Assembly: GCF_020447305.1 (NCBI RefSeq)
Contig: NZ_CP095732.1
Location: forward strand, 1,520,501-1,584,500
Source of the DNA: Abyssibius alkaniclasticus
GTDB lineage: Bacteria; Pseudomonadota; Alphaproteobacteria; Rhodobacterales; Rhodobacteraceae
Length of the DNA: 64,000 bases
Reading direction: 5' to 3'
Positions within the stretch are counted from its first letter, which is position 1; every line of letters begins with the position of its first letter. Positions 36,922 through 47,463 of this stretch are shown here, piece after piece. A program made the position numbers and the translations under genes. The notes beneath the pieces were generated by a model, which worked only from the letters and a program-made list of their open reading frames with translations, did not search any database and was not told the DNA's origin.

Positions 36922-37920
36922 TTAGTCGAGCGATATATCGGCGTTGATGTCGCAGCGCAGTGTTTCAAGCCTGGGGTTGAGCAGTGTTTCAGCGGGCTGT
37001 TTGCTGAGCGCCGGAATATCCAGGCCCCATGCCTGTGGCAGAATGGTAAGCGACAGCACGTCCTGCAACCCGTCATCGGTGATGACCTGCACCTTGCCCA
37101 CCATGCGCGGCGCGTAATATTGCATGGCCAGGTTCAGGCAGCGCGCCACGGCCATAAGCTGCGAGACGGCGATTTCACGCAGCAGCGCAATGCGCGACAG
37201 CAGCATGGTCGTATCCATCTCCAGCCGCACGAGCGGGCCTTCGGGGATGAAGCTGAATTCCTTATGCGCAAGGCTGGCGGGCACGACAAGCGTAAAGTCG
37301 AGCTGGTTTGCCTCGGCCTCGAAATGCGCCGAAAGCTGCATATCGGCGGGGCGGTCAAACTGGCCAAGCAGGCCCTGTAGCCGCGCCTTGAGCATATCGG
37401 AGGCCAGCGGGGTGTCCTGCTGGCGGCGGGCCTCGGCGGCAAGCGCACAATCGAGCAGCCATTTGCTATGGGCCTGCCGGAAGCTGAGCGCGGGCGCGCC
37501 ATCTTCGGGCTCGGCATTCGCGTCGGGGCGCGGGGGGGCTTCGGCAAAATAGCTGATCGGCGCAAGCCGCAGGCGCTGCACCTGATGCGCGCTGCGCGGC
37601 AAGAGCAAAACGGCATTGAGCTTCTGGGCGATCTCAATTGCCGCCGTATCGAGCCGCGCGCCGATGTCAAGCGCGGCCATATCGATGCGCTGGCCGGATT
37701 TGTCGATCCACCACAATTCGGGCAACTGGAATTCGAGGTCGAGCGGGGGCGGCGTGGGGCGGCCCCGGCGGGGTTTGTAGCCAAGCGTGGCGGGGTAATG
37801 CAGCTGTTCAAACCGGTAGGCCGGGTTGAGGCGGCCGCGCAGATGCGTGCCGCTTTCGACCTTCACAATGCGCAACGGGCCGGCGGCGGGCAGGTCAAGC
37901 AGCAGGTTCAGGCCGGTCAT
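36922..37920 (-). CDS. Unknown protein, last gene of the MoxR cluster
   Basis: 332 residues, not recognised. No signal peptide or membrane helix is seen. It begins MTGLNLLLDLPAAGPLRIVK and has a central proline-rich stretch (RRGRPTPPPLDLEFQLP); the C-terminal half (LTILPQAWGLDIP and neighbours) looks like beta-strands. It is the eighth and last gene of the minus-strand run, with its start overlapping the end of the giant gene by 4 bp, so it is co-translated with it. A role with the giant protein is inferred from coupling only. Confidence 0.7.
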   Translation of the reverse strand: MTGLNLLLDLPAAGPLRIVKVESGTHLRGRLNPAYRFEQLHYPATLGYKPRRGRPTPPPLDLEFQLPELWWIDKSGQRIDMAALDIGARLDTAAIEIAQKLNAVLLLPRSAHQVQRLRLAPISYFAEAPPRPDANAEPEDGAPALSFRQAHSKWLLDCALAAEARRQQDTPLASDMLKARLQGLLGQFDRPADMQLSAHFEAEANQLDFTLVVPASLAHKEFSFIPEGPLVRLEMDTTMLLSRIALLREIAVSQLMAVARCLNLAMQYYAPRMVGKVQVITDDGLQDVLSLTILPQAWGLDIPALSKQPAETLLNPRLETLRCDINADISLD

Positions 37921-40900
37921 GGCAAGGCCTCGCCTGTCAAAAGTTCATACTGCGCGATGGTCGGAATGCCGGTGGGCGGCGCGCTGATACTGCGCTGATA
38001 GCGCAGCATGGCGGCAGATGTGCTTGGGTCAAGCGTGCCGGTCAGTTGAAGCGCCGGGAAAATGCGCGCCTTGAGTTCGCGTTGCAGGGCAAGAACCTGG
38101 TCGCGCGTCAGCACGGCCGGGGCATTGCCATCGGCGCGGGGCGGGGCTGAAGCATCGTCCAGTGCGGCTTCTGGGGCAGCTTCGGGGGCGGCTTCGGGGG
38201 CGGGCGGGTTTTCAGCGGCCGGCGCGCCCCAGATTGAAACAGTCGGGCTGGCCGCGCTGTCATTATCGGCGGGCGTTTCCGGTTCAGGCAGTGGCGTAGC
38301 TTCGGGCGTAACTTCCGGGGCTGGGGCAGGGGCTGGGGCAGGGGCAGGCGGGGGCGGTGTTTCGGCGGTGGCGGCTGTGGCGGCTGTGCGTGTCAGTGCG
38401 GTGATCGCGGCATCGGTATCAATCAGGAACAGCGATTGCGGGGTGACGATGAGTGTTACCGCAAGCCCGCCGCGCGCCAGAATACTGACCGGGGCCGCCG
38501 CGCCGATTGTGCCAAGGTCGAGCGCGCTGTCGCCCCCCCCGGAAAGCCAGACCGTGCCATCTGCAATGGTGATTTCGGCCCGGCCTGTGGCGCCGGGCAG
38601 GCTGGCATCGACCGCCTCAAAGCGCAGGCGGCTTCCAAGCGGCAGGTCGGCGGCGGTGACAATGGCGCCGGTCTGGCAATCGAGCCGCAGCAGCGCATTG
38701 CCCCCCTCGGGCCGCGCCGTCAACAGCCGGATCACGCGGTCGCTTTCATATTCGGCGCGGCGCGGGGGCTGGTCGGGCGACATGATCGCCATTGCAATGG
38801 GCAAGGCCGGGCAGCTTTCCAGCACCTCGCGTGACATTTGCGCGGCACTTTCACCGCTCAGCGGGCTTGCGCCAGACAGGTCGCGATGCGCAAGCGGAAT
38901 GGCGCGGTAGGGCAGGTCGAGAATGCCGAGCCGGGTGAAGTTTTCATCGGCCAGCACAAAACCCTTTGGCGTGGCCCAGATGTAGCGCGCGCCAAGTTCG
39001 GCCCCTTGCCCGGCATAGACGGGGGGCGCTGTGACGGTGAGATCGGCAAAGCGGCCGGCAAGCAGGCTGCGGTTGATCGCGGCGCGGGTCAGGCTGGTGC
39101 CACTGGCCAGCGGCGGCTGGCCGGGTATGGCGGCATAGGCCCAGATCGCATCGCGCCCCTGGTCATCGGCGCAGAAATCCACCAGCCGGGGAAACTGGCC
39201 AGGGCGGATGATGCGGCCCTCTTCGGCGGTGGTGACGCAAAGCTGTTGGCTGCCCGCGTCATCGCGCTGAAGGGCGAAGGATATTGCATTGGCGGCATTG
39301 GCAAAATCTTCGGGGCGGGTGGCGGCATCGAGGCCGGGCGCTGCGGCAGGGTAGCGCCACCATCCCGAAGGGCCAAGCAGTTCCAACTGGCCGGCAAAGG
39401 GGGCGGCAAGCTGCTCATAGGCGTCAAGCGAGAAGCGGCCCGCGTTCAGCGTGACGTCTGTATCCAGCAGGCTGATGCGGCTTGTGCCATCGGTGATGCG
39501 CCACTGCAACGCAAAGTCCGGGGCAAAAAAGCTGCGCGTCTGGAAGGGGTTTTCGGCAAGCGGCTGAACGGCCCCAAGCTCTTGTTCGGGGCCGGACAGG
39601 CGCCAGGCCCGGCCATCGGCACAGGTGAATTGCACCGGGGCGCCTTCAAGCGCCGGGCTGGATTGCTGGCTGCCATCGGCGGTTTCAATACGGTCGGGCG
39701 CGCAACCCGCCAGCGCATCGGGCCTTGGCCCGGTCTGGATGGACAGCGTATCCGGAGCAAGCGCCAGATCGGCCGTTGCCTGATCATGGCGCACAAAGCC
39801 AAGCGGGGTGAGGCGCAGCAGCGCGGTGCCTTGCGCGGCCAAAGCCTGCGTGGCGTCAAGCGCGGGCAGGCCGTTTTGCAGCGGCATGGGCCGCCAGCGC
39901 GCGTCGTCCCAGTAATGCTGGAAGGCAGATGCTGCCGGGCCGGTGGTGATGCGCAGCCGCGCGCTGTCATAGGCCAGCGTGCCGCGTGCAAAGCTGCTGG
40001 CGGCGGCGCTTTGCGTGGCGCTCAGGGGGGCGCTCAGGGGGGCGCTTGCGGCATTGTCAAGCGCCAGCGCCGAGAAGGGGCCGGTGGCATAGGCGCCGGC
40101 GGCAAGCATTTCGCCCGCATCAAGCCGGGCAGGTTCGGATTGGCAATAAAGCTGCATATAAGGCGCTTGCGGCAAAGACTGCACCGGAGCCGCCCCGGGG
40201 TCGCCACGCAGCAGCACCGCGCCATCGGCCCAAAGCTCGTAGGTTTGCCCGTTGCAGGACATGGCGGCTTGCAGCCGGTCATGCGCAAAGGTTGTCAGCG
40301 TGGCGGTGTCGATGGGCAGGCTGCCGCCATCATCAAGCCGATAGGCGCCGCTCAGCCCGTTGGCGGTTCTTGTCCAGCGCCAGAAAGGGGTGGACAGGAT
40401 GCTGCGATTGGCAAGCGAATAGGCCGCGTCACAGTTTTGGGGGGCGGCATCGGCGGACGCGAAGGCAAGGCAGGCCCCTTCGGCGGAAAGCGCCACGATC
40501 TGTTCAGGCGCGTCTGCCGGGCGGCCAAGCAGGCTGAAGGCGGTGCCATTGGGCTGGGTGCTGGCCCCAAAGCCGCGCGGTGCAATGAAGAACGCATCAT
40601 CCACAACGCTTGGGCCGGAAAAGCGCAGGCGACGCAGCGCGAAATCGGTGGCGACGAGCAGGCTGTCACCCTCGGCATAGATGGATTGCGCGCGGTCAAA
40701 GGGCATGTATTCGCCCGCGCGCCAGCTGAAAGCCTGCATCTGGCGGCTGCCATCGACCAGCGCCACGGCGCGTTGGGCTTGCGGGGCGGTGGCCGATGCA
40801 AGCGTGATGGTGAAATCATCGCTTTCAACCACGCGGCGCGGGGCATCGGGGTGGTTGGCATTGGCAACCGGCTGCCAGCCGCCATCATCGCCGCGCCATT

Positions 40901-43900
40901 CCAGCAATGCGCCGCTTTCGTCTTGGCCGAACAGAACGAAACGGTCGCGCGCCAGCTTGGCGGCATCGAGCCTGCCGGGCGGGGCTGGGCCCACAAGCGG
41001 GGCAGGCAGGCTGGACAGGGCGGTGGCATCGGGCAGGGCATGGGTGCCAAGGGCGGTTGTCAGCACAAGCTGGTCGGGTGTGGCGGCAATCGCACGGAAA
41101 TCATCGGCCGTGAAGGCATTGCCATAGCGCTGGGCGCGCCAGGTTTCGGCGGCGATGATCGGGGTGAATACCGGGCCGGATTCGGCCATATCCCAGTGAA
41201 GCCCGGCGGCCGAGAGCATCCGGCGCCGGGAAAGCGGGTTTGCCACCTCGGCCCAGGCTTCGGCGCTGCGGCTGAACCAGCGGCCCGCCGTCAGGGCATA
41301 GGACTGGCCCTCATGTTCGACAATCTGCGCAGGCCGGGCATTGGGCAGCGGGCTGGCGACAAAGCCGTCAAACCGGGCGGGTGATGACAGGCCGACAGGG
41401 GTGACAAGCACCGGCTGGCCGCCAAGCCAGCCAAGCGCGAAGCGGCTGTCAAACACAAAGCCTTCGGGCTGAAACGCATTCAGGCTTTCACCATCGGGGC
41501 GGGTGAGCGTGGCGCTGATCTGCCCGCTTTGCAGGCTTTCGGAAATGGTAAGCCGGTCGCGGGTAATGCTGCGGGTTTCGGCGGTTTCAACCGCCTGGCC
41601 GGTTTGCGCATCAACCCCCAGGCCGGGGCCCATAAGGAACTGCCCATGCGCAAGGCCGCTTGGGGCTTCAAACCCCTCAGCCAGCACCGGCGCGGGGCCG
41701 GACAGGCTGTTGGCATAGCGCCATAGCCCGGCCGCGTTCAGCCATGTGAAGGCACCCGAACTGTTGATCATGGCGGCGCGGCCCGGCAGGCTGGGCAGGA
41801 ACTGGCCGCCCTGCAAGGCTTCGGCAATGGGCAATGTCAGGGGTGTGGCATTGTGGTTGAAGGTAATGGTGCGGCGCGCGCGCTCCCATTTCAGCCAGGT
41901 CAGGTCAAGCGGCGCCCAGGGGATAAGGCCGTTCTGGCCGGTCGCCAGGATATTGCCCGCACCGTCGCGCAATTGCAGGCGGCTGGAGGCGCCGGAAATG
42001 CGCGGCGGTGCAAGCACGAAGCCCGCGCCCGTGGCGACGATTTCGCCCTGCATTTCGGCGGTGGCTTCGCGGCGCGCTGGCGGGGCGGGCCAAAGCGTGG
42101 CGAGTGCCGGGTCGTTTTGCAGGGTGGCTGCGGTGCCGGGCGTTTCAGCCGAGGCCGGGCGTGGCAGGGTAATGCGCTGGCGGTCGGTCAGCAGAACCGG
42201 GGCTTCGGCTGGCCCCGCAACCCCGCGCAACATGGCCCCTTCAGGCAGGGTGAAGGGCGTGGCCAGCGCCTGTTTCTGGCAGGCAACCGGCGTGGTATCG
42301 GTGCCGCTCGCACAGAAAGCCTGGTAGATGAAATTGACGTCGCCGGCCGCGTTCTGCACCCAGTAGCCCGGCGCGGGCCGGTCATTCGCCGCGGCCCAGC
42401 GGCCCGGCAGAATGACACGGGCATCGGAGGGAAATTCCAGCCGCGTGACGATTTGCACATTGCCATCCAGCGCATCATAAAGGGTGCCGCTTGGGGTGAG
42501 ATAGGCCAGCATTGGCCTGTCGCCCAAAGCCAGGCCCGCAGCCAGCACGGTATCATTCGCAAATGCCGCAAGGGGCTGGCGCTGCGTGCCCGAAAGCTCG
42601 GTGATCATCGCGCCTTCGGCCAGAAAAATGCGCCCGTCGATGCTGGCGATCTGGTCGATTTCAGCGCCGATCAGCACGGCTTGCAGCGCGGGCGTAATGG
42701 CCCAAAGCGCCTTGCCCGCGCCTTCATGCAGCAAAAGCGTGCCACCCGCGCCGGCCAGATAGCGGGCATCGGGCTGGGGGGCGGGCCCGGCAATGGCGAG
42801 CGCGCCGCGCCATTGATCATTCAGCCCGAAAAGCCGCGCGCCATCGGCCACCAGATAGCCTTCTCCATGTGCAATGATGCGGGCATTGGCGCTGGTCAGG
42901 CCAAGCGGGGGCGCCAGGGTTTGAACGCAGTTCTGCGGTGCCGCCGCGCCAAGGCGCACAGGGCAGGCAAGCACCGTGCCATCGGCGGCGATGCGGGTCA
43001 GCGTCAGCCCGTCGGCGGCCAGAAGGAAGGCACGGTCATCGCCCGGGCTATAGCGATAGGCCAGGCCTTGCAGCGCCCCGCGCATTTGCGGCACGGTCGC
43101 GCTTTGCGGAAAGATCCACAGGCTTTCGGGCGCGGACTCATCGCCCTCGACCAGCGCAAGCGAGCGGCCGATGCGATAGGGCATGGGCTGAAAATTGTCG
43201 CTGGGCAGGTCCAGAAACCATGTGAAGCCGGGGGCGTCGATGCGGGCAAGCTCCAGCCGCGTTTCACTGCCAATGGCCCAGAACCCTTCGGATTGCGCAA
43301 TGTCGCGAATGGCATCGGGCGGGGTGGCGATGGCGGGCAGGGAAACCGGGGCGAGCGGCTCTGGCGCAAGGCTTTCCTGCCCCAACTCCCATGCTGCGCC
43401 GAAGGACTGGCCGCTTGCAGTCCAGAGTGTCAGGGCGCCGCCGCGCGGGGTCAGGCCGGAAAGATCGGCCTCGATCACATCGGCGGGCAGGCCGGTCAGG
43501 CGGGTTTGCTGCCATTGCCGGGTTGCAAGATCATAGTGCCAGATGGCGCTGCGCGTGGTAAAGGCCAGCCCCTGGTCGGTTGCGTAGACGCGGCGCAGGC
43601 TGGCCGGATCGGGCGCATCGGTGCTGGCGGGCAGAAGCTGGCCAAGCACGCCATCGGCCCAGACCTGCACACGGCCATCGGCCTCCAGCACAGCCACGCT
43701 GCGCGCGGTGCCCGAGACAGCCACGCTTTGCGCCGTAACCGAGGTTTCCCAGGCCAGCGCAAGGTCTGGCAGCGCGCAGGAACTGGCCGCGGGCAGGTCG
43801 CGCAGCGGCAGTGTTTGCAGCGTTGTCGGGGTGGTGGCCACGAGATGCGTGCCAAACTGGTAAAGCCGCGTGCCAGGATCGGTGGGCATGTTTGCAAGGG

Positions 43901-46364
43901 TCAGCCAGCGGCGGAATTGCGGCGAATAAATGCCCGCCCCACCGCTTGCCGCCACAACGATATCGCCGCCGGGCAAAAGCGTGGCGTCGATGATCTGGCC
44001 CGATGGCGCTTGAGCCGAGCGGAAATAGCAACTGGGCGTATCTGCCTGATCGGGCCAGAACACCGCATAGGCGCCTTCAGGGGCCTGGGCCTGGGCGACA
44101 ATACCATCCCTGCTTTGCCAGGCGCCAAGCAGGCTGGCATCGGATTGTGGCGCATCGCCGAAAAACAGCGTTTGGCCAGAGATCCAGGCCGGCAGGCCGG
44201 CGCGCAGGCCAAGCAGGCGCACGGCCCCGTTGCCGCCCGTCCATGTGCCTTCAAAGCTGCGCCCGGACGGGTTATAGGCCTGCACCTGCCCGGCACCCGC
44301 AAGGTAAAGCCGGCCATCGCGCAGCTGCGCATCGCTTACATCGGCCAGACCAAAGGCCGCGGTCGGGCCATTGCCAAGCAGCGGTGTTTGCGGTGCGTCA
44401 ACCGCCGCCACCCTGCCATCGGCGCTGCGATACACAAGGCGCGGGCCAATAGTGGCAATATCGGTGACAGGCGCCTCGGCTGCGAACGGGGCAAGAAGCG
44501 ACCAGCTTCGGCTGGCAAGGTCATAGGTTTGAAACGAGGCATCGGTGGCAAAGGTGATCTGGCTGCCGCTTGCCGTTGCGGTATTGAAGCGCAGCGGAAA
44601 GCCGCGCGCTGGCCCGCTGAGCGGGGTCAGACTGGCCTGATCGGGTGCCGTGGCGCGCAGGGCGTAGCCGCGCCCGGCGCTGTCGACAATGCTCAGCGCA
44701 TCGGGGCCGGGGGTGACGCTGCGCAGCGGGGCGGGCAGGGGCTCCAGCGCCACGGCGCGCAGGCTCTGGCGCGGGAATTCGCCCTCGACCATAAGGCGCG
44801 ACACTGCGCCGCTGCTGGCATCGGCCAGCCAGAATGTGCCATCGGCGGCATAAAGTGCGGCATCGGGGGTAAAGGCCGCGGGCAGGGCGCTGGCATCTAT
44901 CCAGCTATAGCGGCGGCGTGCAGCATCGTGCAGTAAAACCCCGCTGGCGGCGCGCAGCAGCACCGTGGTGCCAAGGCTTGCCCCGGTGCTGAATACCGCA
45001 TCTTCGGGCATGGCTGTATTGGCGGCATCCAAGGCCGTGTTGGTGCGGATATCCAGCACCTGCCCGCTGGCACCCAGCCCCAGAAGCCGCCCGTTTGCAA
45101 GCGCGACAAGCTGGGTGACGGGGGTCGACATCTGCCAGAGGTCGGTGCGCATCGCATCGCGCAAGGCGGCGACATAATCGCCCGCCGCATAGACCAGCAG
45201 CGCCCCGCCTTCTGGCGCAATGACGGTGGTGACCGGGGTGTCATCAAGCTGCGCCCAGTCGCGCTGGGCCATGTCATAAACATACACGCCCGCCGTGCCG
45301 AGGGTGACGATTTTGCCGGCCTGAATGGCGGCATGTTGCACGCTTGCGGCGCTTAAGGCTGCAAAGCGCGCGGTTTCGCCGATCAGCCGCGGCTGGCTGG
45401 TCAGGCTTTCAACGACGCGCAGCGACAGGCAGGTGGCATCACCCGTGTCACAGGGCGAGTCGGCCAGCACCAGCAGGCGGTTATCGCTGTCCAGCGCCAG
45501 ATCGCGGATGCGCAGACCGGGGCTTTGGGCCCAGTCGATCTGGGTCGGATCAATCGCGGGCGTGATGCGCGCCAGCCCTTCGGGGCCGCCAAGCCAGAAT
45601 TCGCCGCCGCGCACAAGCACCTGTGTGCTGGCATCGGCAAGCTGGGCGCGCAGCCTGTCATCATCGGGCAGCACATGCCAGAGCCCGTTGGTCTGGTCGA
45701 GCAGAGCGCCGCCTTGCGCGCCGGCCAGCGCCAAAAGCCAGCGGCCGTTTTCGCTGGCGGCGAGATGGGTAAGCTCGGCCTGTTCAACGGGGGTGCCACT
45801 GGCGCCGATCCAGACGGAATCGGCCATGACCAGCCGCCACGGGCCGCCATCTTCCTGCCAGGCAAGCCCGCCCGCCTCGGTTACGGCAAAGGCCTGATCG
45901 GCGATCGGGCAATCGGCCGCCGCGCCGTCCATGAACCCGCCGCAGCCCGCTGCCAGCAGGGCAAGGTCGGAGGTGAGATAGGGGGCGCCGGGCAGGGCGC
46001 TATCGGCAAACAACCCGGTTTGCAGATTGTAGCCATGCACCTGCCCATCGGCGCGGCCGATCAGGGCGATGGGGCGGTCTTCGCGCAGGGTGGCATCAAT
46101 GATCGGGGCGGTATTTGTGTAGAAATTTTCCAGTATCCGGTCATCGGGGGCCGCATTCAGCACGGGGGGGTCGGCAAAGCCGGTGCGGTCCATCCAGAAG
46201 GCCAATGTGGCCGAACCCGCGCCCACCAGCGCAAGGGCCGCGATGGTGATGAAGATCAGCGGCAGGTCGATGCGTTCACGCGCGCGGGCATCGCGCTGGG
46301 CGCGTTTCTTGGCTTTGCGTGCCTCATTCAGCGCGGCGTGGCGCAATTTGTCCCATCCGGCCAT
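37917..46364 (-). CDS. Giant membrane-anchored protein with kelch-like repeats and C-terminal peptidoglycan-binding-like domain
   Basis: 2,815 residues. The first 32 are strongly basic, then one membrane helix (about residues 33-57), so the N terminus should stay inside and the rest lie in the periplasm. Repeats of the form YD-x3-R-x-W occur near residues 362 (YDMAQRDWAQL), 613 (YDLASRSWSLL), 812 (YSPQFRRWLTL) and 943 (YDLATRQWQQT), with a variant near 697 (YNPSGRSFEGTW); these point to kelch-like beta-propellers. A proline/alanine-rich linker (about 2665-2745) leads to a C-terminal domain with VLALQRELKARIFP and AAMLRYQRSISAPPTG, like peptidoglycan-binding domains. I start at the ATG one base after the previous stop. 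Function unknown. Confidence 0.8.
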   Translation of the reverse strand: MAGWDKLRHAALNEARKAKKRAQRDARARERIDLPLIFITIAALALVGAGSATLAFWMDRTGFADPPVLNAAPDDRILENFYTNTAPIIDATLREDRPIALIGRADGQVHGYNLQTGLFADSALPGAPYLTSDLALLAAGCGGFMDGAAADCPIADQAFAVTEAGGLAWQEDGGPWRLVMADSVWIGASGTPVEQAELTHLAASENGRWLLALAGAQGGALLDQTNGLWHVLPDDDRLRAQLADASTQVLVRGGEFWLGGPEGLARITPAIDPTQIDWAQSPGLRIRDLALDSDNRLLVLADSPCDTGDATCLSLRVVESLTSQPRLIGETARFAALSAASVQHAAIQAGKIVTLGTAGVYVYDMAQRDWAQLDDTPVTTVIAPEGGALLVYAAGDYVAALRDAMRTDLWQMSTPVTQLVALANGRLLGLGASGQVLDIRTNTALDAANTAMPEDAVFSTGASLGTTVLLRAASGVLLHDAARRRYSWIDASALPAAFTPDAALYAADGTFWLADASSGAVSRLMVEGEFPRQSLRAVALEPLPAPLRSVTPGPDALSIVDSAGRGYALRATAPDQASLTPLSGPARGFPLRFNTATASGSQITFATDASFQTYDLASRSWSLLAPFAAEAPVTDIATIGPRLVYRSADGRVAAVDAPQTPLLGNGPTAAFGLADVSDAQLRDGRLYLAGAGQVQAYNPSGRSFEGTWTGGNGAVRLLGLRAGLPAWISGQTLFFGDAPQSDASLLGAWQSRDGIVAQAQAPEGAYAVFWPDQADTPSCYFRSAQAPSGQIIDATLLPGGDIVVAASGGAGIYSPQFRRWLTLANMPTDPGTRLYQFGTHLVATTPTTLQTLPLRDLPAASSCALPDLALAWETSVTAQSVAVSGTARSVAVLEADGRVQVWADGVLGQLLPASTDAPDPASLRRVYATDQGLAFTTRSAIWHYDLATRQWQQTRLTGLPADVIEADLSGLTPRGGALTLWTASGQSFGAAWELGQESLAPEPLAPVSLPAIATPPDAIRDIAQSEGFWAIGSETRLELARIDAPGFTWFLDLPSDNFQPMPYRIGRSLALVEGDESAPESLWIFPQSATVPQMRGALQGLAYRYSPGDDRAFLLAADGLTLTRIAADGTVLACPVRLGAAAPQNCVQTLAPPLGLTSANARIIAHGEGYLVADGARLFGLNDQWRGALAIAGPAPQPDARYLAGAGGTLLLHEGAGKALWAITPALQAVLIGAEIDQIASIDGRIFLAEGAMITELSGTQRQPLAAFANDTVLAAGLALGDRPMLAYLTPSGTLYDALDGNVQIVTRLEFPSDARVILPGRWAAANDRPAPGYWVQNAAGDVNFIYQAFCASGTDTTPVACQKQALATPFTLPEGAMLRGVAGPAEAPVLLTDRQRITLPRPASAETPGTAATLQNDPALATLWPAPPARREATAEMQGEIVATGAGFVLAPPRISGASSRLQLRDGAGNILATGQNGLIPWAPLDLTWLKWERARRTITFNHNATPLTLPIAEALQGGQFLPSLPGRAAMINSSGAFTWLNAAGLWRYANSLSGPAPVLAEGFEAPSGLAHGQFLMGPGLGVDAQTGQAVETAETRSITRDRLTISESLQSGQISATLTRPDGESLNAFQPEGFVFDSRFALGWLGGQPVLVTPVGLSSPARFDGFVASPLPNARPAQIVEHEGQSYALTAGRWFSRSAEAWAEVANPLSRRRMLSAAGLHWDMAESGPVFTPIIAAETWRAQRYGNAFTADDFRAIAATPDQLVLTTALGTHALPDATALSSLPAPLVGPAPPGRLDAAKLARDRFVLFGQDESGALLEWRGDDGGWQPVANANHPDAPRRVVESDDFTITLASATAPQAQRAVALVDGSRQMQAFSWRAGEYMPFDRAQSIYAEGDSLLVATDFALRRLRFSGPSVVDDAFFIAPRGFGASTQPNGTAFSLLGRPADAPEQIVALSAEGACLAFASADAAPQNCDAAYSLANRSILSTPFWRWTRTANGLSGAYRLDDGGSLPIDTATLTTFAHDRLQAAMSCNGQTYELWADGAVLLRGDPGAAPVQSLPQAPYMQLYCQSEPARLDAGEMLAAGAYATGPFSALALDNAASAPLSAPLSATQSAAASSFARGTLAYDSARLRITTGPAASAFQHYWDDARWRPMPLQNGLPALDATQALAAQGTALLRLTPLGFVRHDQATADLALAPDTLSIQTGPRPDALAGCAPDRIETADGSQQSSPALEGAPVQFTCADGRAWRLSGPEQELGAVQPLAENPFQTRSFFAPDFALQWRITDGTSRISLLDTDVTLNAGRFSLDAYEQLAAPFAGQLELLGPSGWWRYPAAAPGLDAATRPEDFANAANAISFALQRDDAGSQQLCVTTAEEGRIIRPGQFPRLVDFCADDQGRDAIWAYAAIPGQPPLASGTSLTRAAINRSLLAGRFADLTVTAPPVYAGQGAELGARYIWATPKGFVLADENFTRLGILDLPYRAIPLAHRDLSGASPLSGESAAQMSREVLESCPALPIAMAIMSPDQPPRRAEYESDRVIRLLTARPEGGNALLRLDCQTGAIVTAADLPLGSRLRFEAVDASLPGATGRAEITIADGTVWLSGGGDSALDLGTIGAAAPVSILARGGLAVTLIVTPQSLFLIDTDAAITALTRTAATAATAETPPPPAPAPAPAPAPEVTPEATPLPEPETPADNDSAASPTVSIWGAPAAENPPAPEAAPEAAPEAALDDASAPPRADGNAPAVLTRDQVLALQRELKARIFPALQLTGTLDPSTSAAMLRYQRSISAPPTGIPTIAQYELLTGEALP

Positions 46365-46365
46365 G

Positions 46366-47463
46366 CTACACCTCGCCCCGCCATGCAAAATAGTCGCCCC
46401 TTTCGGGGGCCGCGCGTGGCGACATATGCGCATAGGCATCGTCAAAGGAAATGACCGTGCCGGGATGATCGCCCAGCGCGGCCCAGAACTCGAACCGGAT
46501 CAGGCTTTGTGCCTGGCGCAAGCGCGCGGCGAGATCGGAGCGCACCCTGTCGGACATGCCGCGCGCCCAGGCGGCAAAGACCATGCCCCCCACGGGGTTT
46601 TTGCTGCGCGCGCTGAGCAGGGCCACGTGAATGGCCAGCGCCGCGAAGTCGAGCGGGGTTTGGGTGACATCGGCCAGATGCTCGGGCGGGGTGTTGAGCC
46701 TGGCCATGAAGCCATAGGCGGCGGCCAGTGTCGGTGCCTCGGAATCCTCGGCCAGAAGCAGGGCAAAATCGCTGGTCATTGCCCCGGGCCGGGGCAGGGT
46801 GGCCAGCACCTGCATGAGCGGTTTGAGCGGCGCATGGGGCGCCGTTGCGCGCATCCGCAACAGGGCCGTGCTTTCAAAGAGTTCCAACTCGTCAAGCGCG
46901 TCCTTGCGGCTGAGGTGCCAGCGCAGCGCGACCAGCCGCGCCAACAGGCCCAACTGGGCATTGGACGCAGCGGTGACGGCATTGCGCAGAAGCATCAGCT
47001 CGCCCATGCCTTGCGTGAGATATTCATCAACCACGCGGCGCGAAAACCCGCCGGGCAGCAGCGCCACGATCTTGCGCCCAAAGGGCAGGGTGATGAGCGT
47101 GCGCACCAGCCAGCGATGCAGGGCGCGCAAGGGGCTGCGCGGCAGCAGAAATTCCCAAAGCAGCAGGGCGATCAGCAGCAAAAGCGGAATGAGCCAGAGC
47201 ATGGCATAGGGGAACATCGCGGTCCATAAACGCCCGTAAAGCGGCAGATAGACAGTGTCATGCAGCCAGTAAAGCGGGCGGATGGCGCTGTCGGGGGCGA
47301 AAATGCGGCTATAAACCAGCCAGACCAGCCCGGCGAGCAGCGCGACTGCCGCCGCGACGCACAGCAGACGCAGCCCATAGCGGCGTTTGCGGGCCGGGTG
47401 GCGCTGGGTCGCCAGGCGCAGGGCGGAGCGTATGGGCTGCATAGGGCTGGTCTGCGCGGTCAT
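46366..47463 (-). CDS. Unknown membrane protein of the MoxR cluster
   Basis: 365 residues, not recognised. Two strong membrane helices (about residues 31-51 and 85-107) follow a basic N-terminal tail, then a long helical region (FSRRVVDEYLTQGMGELMLLRNAV) that should be cytoplasmic. The ATG overlapping the preceding stop (ATGA) gives MTAQTSPMQP; the longer frame is rejected. It ends one base before the giant gene. It could link the cytoplasmic ATPase to the periplasmic giant protein; this is inference. Confidence 0.72.
   Translation of the reverse strand: MTAQTSPMQPIRSALRLATQRHPARKRRYGLRLLCVAAAVALLAGLVWLVYSRIFAPDSAIRPLYWLHDTVYLPLYGRLWTAMFPYAMLWLIPLLLLIALLLWEFLLPRSPLRALHRWLVRTLITLPFGRKIVALLPGGFSRRVVDEYLTQGMGELMLLRNAVTAASNAQLGLLARLVALRWHLSRKDALDELELFESTALLRMRATAPHAPLKPLMQVLATLPRPGAMTSDFALLLAEDSEAPTLAAAYGFMARLNTPPEHLADVTQTPLDFAALAIHVALLSARSKNPVGGMVFAAWARGMSDRVRSDLAARLRQAQSLIRFEFWAALGDHPGTVISFDDAYAHMSPRAAPERGDYFAWRGEV

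Noticed and set aside
38838-44936. Two very long plus-strand frames (848 and 1,027 codons) opposite the giant gene
   Set aside because: They are antisense to the 2,815-residue gene. Their composition is arginine/glycine/alanine-rich as expected for antisense of GC-rich coding DNA, and they show no motifs. Overlapping, well-spaced genes on the minus strand explain the region.
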